A stretch of DNA of 45,025 nt, from NCBI RefSeq assembly GCF_049274025.1, contig NZ_JBASRV010000033.1; one strand, 5' to 3'. The notes beneath the pieces were generated by a model. It saw only the letters and a list, made by a program, of their open reading frames with translations, ran no database searches and was not told the DNA's origin. Below are positions 40,974-45,025 of the stretch, piece by piece (the stretch's first letter is position 1; every line of letters starts with the position of its first letter). The translations under genes were made by a program, and so were the position numbers. The stretch is from Miniphocaeibacter sp012841535. Its GTDB lineage: Bacteria > Bacillota > Clostridia > Tissierellales > Peptoniphilaceae.

Positions 40974-41846
40974 ATGATAAAAATAAAAAATATGTCTGTA
41001 ACTTATAAAAATAAGACAGTACTTTCTATAGATGAAGAAATAGTAATTAAGAGTAGGGAAAGAATTGGAATTATTGGCTCAAATGGTGCTGGTAAAACAA
41101 CTTTGGTAAATGCTATTTTAGGACTAGCACCCTTTAAAGGAATTATTGATACAGATATTTCCCATAATCAAATGGCAGTTCATCTTCAATTTAATAACTA
41201 TGTAAATACCATGAAAATAAAATATATTATAGAGATGATATGTAATACAAAAATAAAAAGTGACAAGAAATTATTGGAATTAATTGATTTTTTTGAATTT
41301 CAAGACAGTTTAAATAAGAGATTTCAAAATCTTTCAGGAGGACAAAAACAAAGGCTTACCTTGATTTTGGTTATGTACCAAGATGTGCCTTTGGTGTTTT
41401 TTGATGAGGTTACAACAGGACTTGACTTTGTTACAAGGGAAAGATTAGTAGAGAAAATAGAACAATGGTATAGACATAAGGACACTACAATTTGTATGGT
41501 TTCCCATTATTATGACGAACTGGAAAATCTAGTAGATAAGCTTTTAATACTTGACCAAGGTAAGGTTGTAGCCTTTGATTATACTGAAAAATTATTTAAA
41601 AAGTACTGTGGTAATAATTTAATAATATTGGCAAACAATGAAAAAAATAAAGAAGTTACCAATAAGTTTAGAAAAATTCTCTCACCGGAACATTCCATAG
41701 CCGTTAGTACAAAGAACAAAGAAGAAGAAAAGAAAGTGGTAGATTTATTAATTAACCAAAACATCGATTTTAAAAGAAGTAGTAAGGACATTGAGCTTTT
41801 ATCTATTAATGCAAAAGAGAGTTTTAAGAAAAGGAGTTTACAGTAA
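40974..41846 (+). CDS. ABC transporter ATPase (ABC-2 partner)
   Basis: 290 aa. Walker A GSNGAGKTT, signature LSGGQKQRLTLI, Walker B LVFFDEVTTGLD (Val in place of the usual Pro after Glu) and H-loop MVSHYYDE. The last 70 residues extend beyond the ATPase core. AGGAGG precedes the ATG. The stop overlaps the permease start (TAATG). The operon suggests it responds to the two-component system before it; the 53-bp gap from the kinase gene could hold a weak promoter. Confidence 0.92.
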   Translation: MIKIKNMSVTYKNKTVLSIDEEIVIKSRERIGIIGSNGAGKTTLVNAILGLAPFKGIIDTDISHNQMAVHLQFNNYVNTMKIKYIIEMICNTKIKSDKKLLELIDFFEFQDSLNKRFQNLSGGQKQRLTLILVMYQDVPLVFFDEVTTGLDFVTRERLVEKIEQWYRHKDTTICMVSHYYDELENLVDKLLILDQGKVVAFDYTEKLFKKYCGNNLIILANNEKNKEVTNKFRKILSPEHSIAVSTKNKEEEKKVVDLLINQNIDFKRSSKDIELLSINAKESFKKRSLQ

Positions 41847-42610
41847 TGGAAAAAGGATTGTCTATAAATTTAATAAAATATGAATTGAGAAACTCCCTTA
41901 GTAATTTTATGCAATTGTTCTTTGGTATAATATTTCCAATTTTTATGGGATATTTAATATATATAGGTGGAATTAAGGATATGCCAAAAGAAATACATTC
42001 AACCTTTGGCACTGTACTATATACAGGCATGCCATTAATTATTTGTAACGCAATAATTCTTATTGGTTACGGGGCAAACTTTAGTGTGGAATTATCTGAA
42101 AAAGCAATATTAAGGTTAAAATTATTTGGATTTTCTGAAAAAACTGTTATTTTAGGGAAATTAATATCTCAGTTTATTATTTTAACATTGGGATTTTTTA
42201 TTTATTCCTTAGCCATGTTCACTTTAATAGAAATTAAAACACCAACAGTTACTGGAGCAATAGTCTATTATGTTTCACTATATTTATTAGCAATTATTAT
42301 TTTTTTACTTAGTCATGGAATTGCCAATATATTTCAAAAATTCGGATCTACTTTTGCAGTTAGTATGACGGTTTTTTTCTTAACTCAAACTCTAGCTGGA
42401 CTTATGGGACTGCAAGTAAATATTTTTCCTAGGTTTTTGCAAAATATAGCCTATTCAATTCCCTATTACTATGTAGCCCAGGATTTTCATAAAGTTTGGT
42501 TAGGAGAAAGTTATAACTTTGTACCCTTTATTCAATCTATGATATTTTTTGCAGCCTTATCTATATTTGTATTGTTGTTTAGTTTTTATTTAAGAAGAAG
42601 GAAAAAATAA
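41846..42610 (+). CDS. ABC-2 type permease
   Basis: 254 aa with six TM helices and the ABC-2 layout: LRNSLSNFMQLFFGIIFPIFM, ILIGYGANFSVELSEKAILRLKLFGFSEKTVILGK, and the late FPRFLQNIAYSIPYYYVAQ block near the C-terminal TM. Translationally coupled to the ATPase by a 1-base overlap. It ends in a basic tail (RRRKK). It is probably an antimicrobial-peptide or drug efflux or immunity permease regulated by the adjacent two-component system; substrate unknown. Confidence 0.92.
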   Translation: MEKGLSINLIKYELRNSLSNFMQLFFGIIFPIFMGYLIYIGGIKDMPKEIHSTFGTVLYTGMPLIICNAIILIGYGANFSVELSEKAILRLKLFGFSEKTVILGKLISQFIILTLGFFIYSLAMFTLIEIKTPTVTGAIVYYVSLYLLAIIIFLLSHGIANIFQKFGSTFAVSMTVFFLTQTLAGLMGLQVNIFPRFLQNIAYSIPYYYVAQDFHKVWLGESYNFVPFIQSMIFFAALSIFVLLFSFYLRRRKK

Positions 42611-42673
42611 AATATTTAAAAAATGTAATATTAATTTTTTTCTATTAAATTTTTCGTGAAAAAGATTACCCAG

Positions 42674-42716
42674 AAAATAGGTGAATACTATTTATAAAAT
42701 TCACCTATTTTTTTAT
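42674..42716 (+). terminator. Intrinsic terminator after the ABC-2 operon
   Basis: AAAATAGGTGAAT pairs with ATTCACCTATTTT around a 12-nt A/T-rich loop, followed by further T's. A/T runs on both sides make it potentially bidirectional. Confidence 0.9.
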
Positions 42717-42752
42717 TTATATGAGGCAAAACTTTTATTTTTTCAAAAACGT

Positions 42753-42965
42753 TTATAAAAAAACAGGATATTTTATTTTAGATTTTTCTTCATAATCATT
42801 TTGAGCTATTTTTGCTGAATTTTCACCCTTACATCTCTTTACTTCTCTGCTTATTGTCGAATTGATAAAGTCTAATAGTGTAGCAATTCTCCTGTCAGAA
42901 TAGTTTTCTTTTTTAAGAACTTCTATTTTATTTCTATCATCCATGGTAAGATGTTTATGACTCAT
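42753..42965 (-). pseudogene. IS30-type transposase, N-terminal fragment
   Basis: 70 residues. Starts MSHKHLTMDDRNKIEVL, then a helix-turn-helix with NYSDRRIATLLDFINSTISREVKRCKGEN, which is the N-terminal DNA-binding domain of IS30 transposases. The sequence then diverges and stops, so the DDE catalytic domain is missing. I chose ATG 42965, preceded by GGAGAA. The broken frame and lack of a second IS end show a dead element. Confidence 0.85.
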
Positions 42966-43033
42966 AACATTCTCCGACCTGTGTGTTTTTGTGGTTATTA
43001 ACATTTTACACAAATATCGGAATTTGTTATGAG

Positions 43034-43075
43034 TTTTTTTATTTTAGGTGTTGCATTTAATTTTACAATCTATCA
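43034..43075 (-). repeat. 42-bp insertion-sequence end, copy 2
   Basis: Exact inverted match to 11553-11594. It lies 68 bp upstream of the IS30-type transposase start (minus strand), where an IS30 end with promoter is expected, which is why I read the solo copies as IS ends. Confidence 0.75.
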
Positions 43076-43147
43076 TTAAGAAAAGTTATATTATAAATTT
43101 GAAAGAATGAAACTTATTTAATATAATTATTCTATATGGGAGGAAGT

Positions 43148-44023
43148 ATGGAGAAGAATAATAATAAAAAAATAATAATAGGCATCGTTTTAATAGCGGT
43201 AATTATTGTTGGTATTATTGCCTTTGTTTTTGGACAGAAGCATTTCAAAATTAGCAAAATGGAAAAAACTGCTGAAAAATATATAGAAATAGGTGATTAT
43301 GAGAATGCTATTGCTACCTATAATAAACTTATTCTTAAAAGAGATGATGTTGAGTACATTGAAAAACTAGATTTAGCAAAAAAATTAAAAAAATCTGATG
43401 AAAGTTTTCAAGAGGGAGAAAAACAATATAAAAACAGTAATTATAGTAAGGCAATACTTTCCTATTCTGAAGTATTAGAAGAGGATAAGGACAATTACAA
43501 GGCTGCAAAGGATAGAATTAAAAGCATAAAGGAAATATATATTTCTGAAATAGAGTCTACTATAGAAGATTTGGACTTTGAAAATGCTGAAAGTAAATTA
43601 GCAGAATATAAAGACATATTAGATGAAGAAACAGTATTAACCTATAAAGAAAAAATTACAAAAAATAAAGAAGAGGAAGAAAAGGTACAAGAGGAACAAA
43701 AGGAAAAAGAAGAATTAGCTTTAGCAAAGGCTGAATTGGAAGAATTAATGAAAGAAGTAACAAGAATAAGTAAACAAAATTTAGCGGCAAACCCAGACTA
43801 TAGAAACCTATACTATGTTACAAGTAACAAAGCAAATATTCGTTCAGGTCCTAGTATAAATGCCTCTATTATAACTTATGTATCGAAAGGCTCTTCTGTA
43901 TATATTTATGATACTGTTGAAGACATTGGAAGAACTTGGTGTAGAGCAATTATAACTAGCTCAGTTACAGGTAATTCCTATGATGGTTGGATTTCAAGTA
44001 GAAATTTAGATTATTCATTATGA
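43148..44023 (+). CDS. Membrane-anchored TPR/coiled-coil protein with C-terminal SH3b domain
   Basis: About 291 aa. One N-terminal TM helix (about 9-28, IIIGIVLIAVIIVGIIAFVFG) anchors an extracytoplasmic protein with TPR-like repeats (YIEIGDYENAIATYNKL, then YKNSNYSKAILSYSEVLEED), a charged coiled coil, and an SH3b domain in the last 80 residues (NKANIRSGPSINASIITYVSKG, then DGWISSRNL). SH3b domains bind peptidoglycan, so it probably bridges membrane and wall. I chose ATG 43148, after GGGAGG; ATG 43136 has no RBS. It is a single-gene unit with its own terminator. Confidence 0.87.
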   Translation: MEKNNNKKIIIGIVLIAVIIVGIIAFVFGQKHFKISKMEKTAEKYIEIGDYENAIATYNKLILKRDDVEYIEKLDLAKKLKKSDESFQEGEKQYKNSNYSKAILSYSEVLEEDKDNYKAAKDRIKSIKEIYISEIESTIEDLDFENAESKLAEYKDILDEETVLTYKEKITKNKEEEEKVQEEQKEKEELALAKAELEELMKEVTRISKQNLAANPDYRNLYYVTSNKANIRSGPSINASIITYVSKGSSVYIYDTVEDIGRTWCRAIITSSVTGNSYDGWISSRNLDYSL

Positions 44024-44029
44024 TAAAAT

Positions 44030-44070
44030 AGCTTTTTATGATATAAATATTATCATAAAGGGCTTTTTTA
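44030..44070 (+). terminator. Intrinsic terminator after the SH3b gene
   Basis: AGC-TTTATGATA pairs with TATCATAAA-GCT around a short A/T loop, followed by six T's. Confidence 0.85.
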
Positions 44071-44095
44071 TTTAAATTAATTACAGGGGGAAATT

Positions 44096-44860
44096 ATGAA
44101 TAAAAATATAAGAGAAATATATTTTAGTCCAAGTGGTAGGACAAAGAAATTATCGGAACTATTTGTAGATAATTTTAATGGTAATAAAAAAACATTTGAT
44201 TTTTTCTTAAAAGATGAAATTAAGAATCAAAACCTTGGGGAAGAAGACTTGTTAATTGTAACACTACCAGTTTATGCCGGTAGAATTCCAAAAATATGCG
44301 TAAATAAATTAAAAAAATTTAAAGGAAATAACACACCGGCTATTGCTCTTGTAGCTTATGGCAATAGGGACTATGACGATGCATTACTGGAACTGTCAGA
44401 TATTTTAAAAGAGCAAGGCTTTAAAATCTTAGGAGCAGCAGCTTTTATAACAAGACATTCAATTTTTCCAGAAGTAGCGGAAAATAGACCAGACGAAGAA
44501 GATGAAATTAAAATAAAAGATTTTGCCAATAAATGTAAGAATAAATTAGAAAGTCTAGAAATAAATGAATTAGAAATTAAGGGAAATAGACCTTACAAGG
44601 AAGGAAATAAGAAGCCGTTAATGCCAACAGGAGATGAATTATGTATAAACTGTGGTAAATGTGTGAGAATTTGTCCTGTAGAAGCTATTTCAAAAAATAA
44701 TCCAAGAGAAACCGATAAAGACAAATGTATTAATTGCACAGCCTGTATTTACAATTGCCCAACTGGTTCTAGGACTTACCATATGGAACAATACAAAATA
44801 GGTTATGAAAAATTTAAAATAGATAATGCAAAAAGAAAAGAACCAGAAATATTTATTTAA
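44096..44860 (+). CDS. EFR1-type flavodoxin-ferredoxin fusion
   Basis: 254 aa. An N-terminal flavodoxin-like domain (IYFSPSGRTKKLSEL is the phosphate loop; LPVYAGRIPK and VAYGNRDYDDAL follow) is fused to two 4Fe-4S clusters: CINCGKCVRICP and CINCTACIYNCP. This is the EFR1 family layout, a small cytosolic electron carrier of anaerobes, and fits the presence of a CxxC-less flavin reductase in the window. GGGGG precedes the ATG. Partner enzymes are not known. Confidence 0.93.
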   Translation: MNKNIREIYFSPSGRTKKLSELFVDNFNGNKKTFDFFLKDEIKNQNLGEEDLLIVTLPVYAGRIPKICVNKLKKFKGNNTPAIALVAYGNRDYDDALLELSDILKEQGFKILGAAAFITRHSIFPEVAENRPDEEDEIKIKDFANKCKNKLESLEINELEIKGNRPYKEGNKKPLMPTGDELCINCGKCVRICPVEAISKNNPRETDKDKCINCTACIYNCPTGSRTYHMEQYKIGYEKFKIDNAKRKEPEIFI

Positions 44861-44899
44861 AAACACAAACCGACTATTAAAATTAGTGGAAACTAATAC

Positions 44900-45025
44900 G
44901 GCTCTTTGTCAAATAGTGTTGATGAAGAAAATAATAATATTTGCGGTTCAAGCTAAGAAGCTTGAGCCGCTATTTCATTTTCAAAACCTTTAAACTTAAA
45001 CTTATGAAAACATAACATAATCCTT
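44900..45025 (-). mobile_element. ISL3-like insertion sequence, left edge (cut by window end)
   Basis: GGCTCTTTGTCAAATAGTGTTGA at 44900 resembles the terminal inverted repeat of ISL3-family elements. A GC-rich hairpin (GCGGTTCAAGC with GCTTGAGCCGC, 44943-44970) follows, and a minus-strand frame enters from the window edge and ends at 44953. The element continues beyond the window; activity cannot be assessed. Confidence 0.6.
44953..45025 (-). CDS. ISL3-like transposase, C-terminal end (cut by window end)
   Basis: 24 residues are visible on the minus strand: RIMLCFHKFKFKGFENEI, then AAQAS and stop at 44955-44953. The R-I-x-L segment close to the end resembles the ISL3 transposase terminus (F-x-x-R-I-L-L). 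It overlaps the GC-rich hairpin near the element's end. Assigned from the adjacent end sequence and this short tail only. Confidence 0.45.
   Translation of the reverse strand, partial: RIMLCFHKFKFKGFENEIAAQAS

Larger units (their letters stand above)
42720..43075 (-). mobile_element. IS30-family insertion sequence, remnant
   Basis: Only the transposase N-terminus and one terminal repeat (43034-43075) survive; the catalytic DDE part is absent from the window. The left boundary near 42720 is estimated from where the terminator of the upstream operon ends. Confidence 0.7.

Noticed and set aside
1..45025. Prophage, plasmid backbone or replication origin
   Set aside because: No structural, integrase, terminase or replication-initiation genes and no DnaA-box clusters were seen; only insertion-sequence fragments.

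Overview
The window is strongly AT-rich, coding-dense Gram-positive (Bacillota) chromosome. Supporting signs are the long, Alu-containing type of SRP RNA, GGAGG-like ribosome binding sites with ATG/GTG/TTG starts, many hairpin-plus-T-tract terminators, BceRS/BceAB-like and YtrA-like modules, VanZ-like, DUF2200 and DUF975 proteins, and clostridial-style dihydrofolate reductases. A low-GC anaerobe of the Clostridia/Tissierellia type (an anaerobic-coccus-like genome) is my best guess, but no marker gene here fixes the genus.

Region 1 (1-3.9 kb) is a folate/thymidylate cluster. It holds the end of thyA, a small 2-TM protein, two distant paralogues of an unrecognised cytosolic family, a SLATT-like 2-TM protein, two folA paralogues and a small GNAT; several starts overlap the preceding stop. 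DUF2200 and an M42 aminopeptidase follow. Region 2 (5.2-11.5 kb) is a peptide-antibiotic sensing and detoxification module (response regulator, intramembrane-sensing kinase, CPBP protease, BceAB-like ABC transporter). It is flanked by a tandem pair of small membrane proteins and, downstream, by a decayed third copy. Region 3 (11.5-13.6 kb) holds a 5'-truncated nuclease-helicase gene beside a 42-bp insertion-sequence end, then tRNA-Ser(GGA) and SRP RNA as one unit on the minus strand.

Region 4 (13.6-16.4 kb, minus) has an ECF-type sigma factor with a DUF4349 membrane protein, and mnmH. Region 5 (16.5-25.8 kb) has a MacB-like ATPase with a giant coiled-coil FtsX permease, VanZ-like and polysaccharide-deacetylase-like genes, a hairpin-rich 557-bp gap, DUF1905, a ParB-like protein and a DUF2079 membrane protein. 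Region 6 (25.8-29.4 kb) is a YtrA-type GntR/ABC operon with three tandem paralogous permeases behind a clear promoter-operator. Region 7 (29.5-33.4 kb) holds two tandem sigma/DUF4179 anti-sigma modules that share an ECF-type promoter.

Region 8 (33.4-42.6 kb) holds a TrxB-like flavoprotein lacking the CxxC, a DsbA/FrnE-like protein, a thioesterase, an MsbA-like exporter, a DUF975 protein and a second two-component/ABC module. Region 9 (42.7-45.0 kb) holds an IS30-family remnant, a TPR/SH3b envelope protein, an EFR1-type flavodoxin-ferredoxin, and the edge of an ISL3-like element cut by the window end.

The dominant theme is envelope stress and antimicrobial-peptide response: two TCS/ABC modules, three sigma/anti-sigma pairs, VanZ, CPBP and a YtrA operon. 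The most unusual parts are the thyA/SLATT-like/double-folA cluster, the twin sigma/anti-sigma cassettes and the truncated nuclease-helicase. All family calls are by eye; no database search was run.
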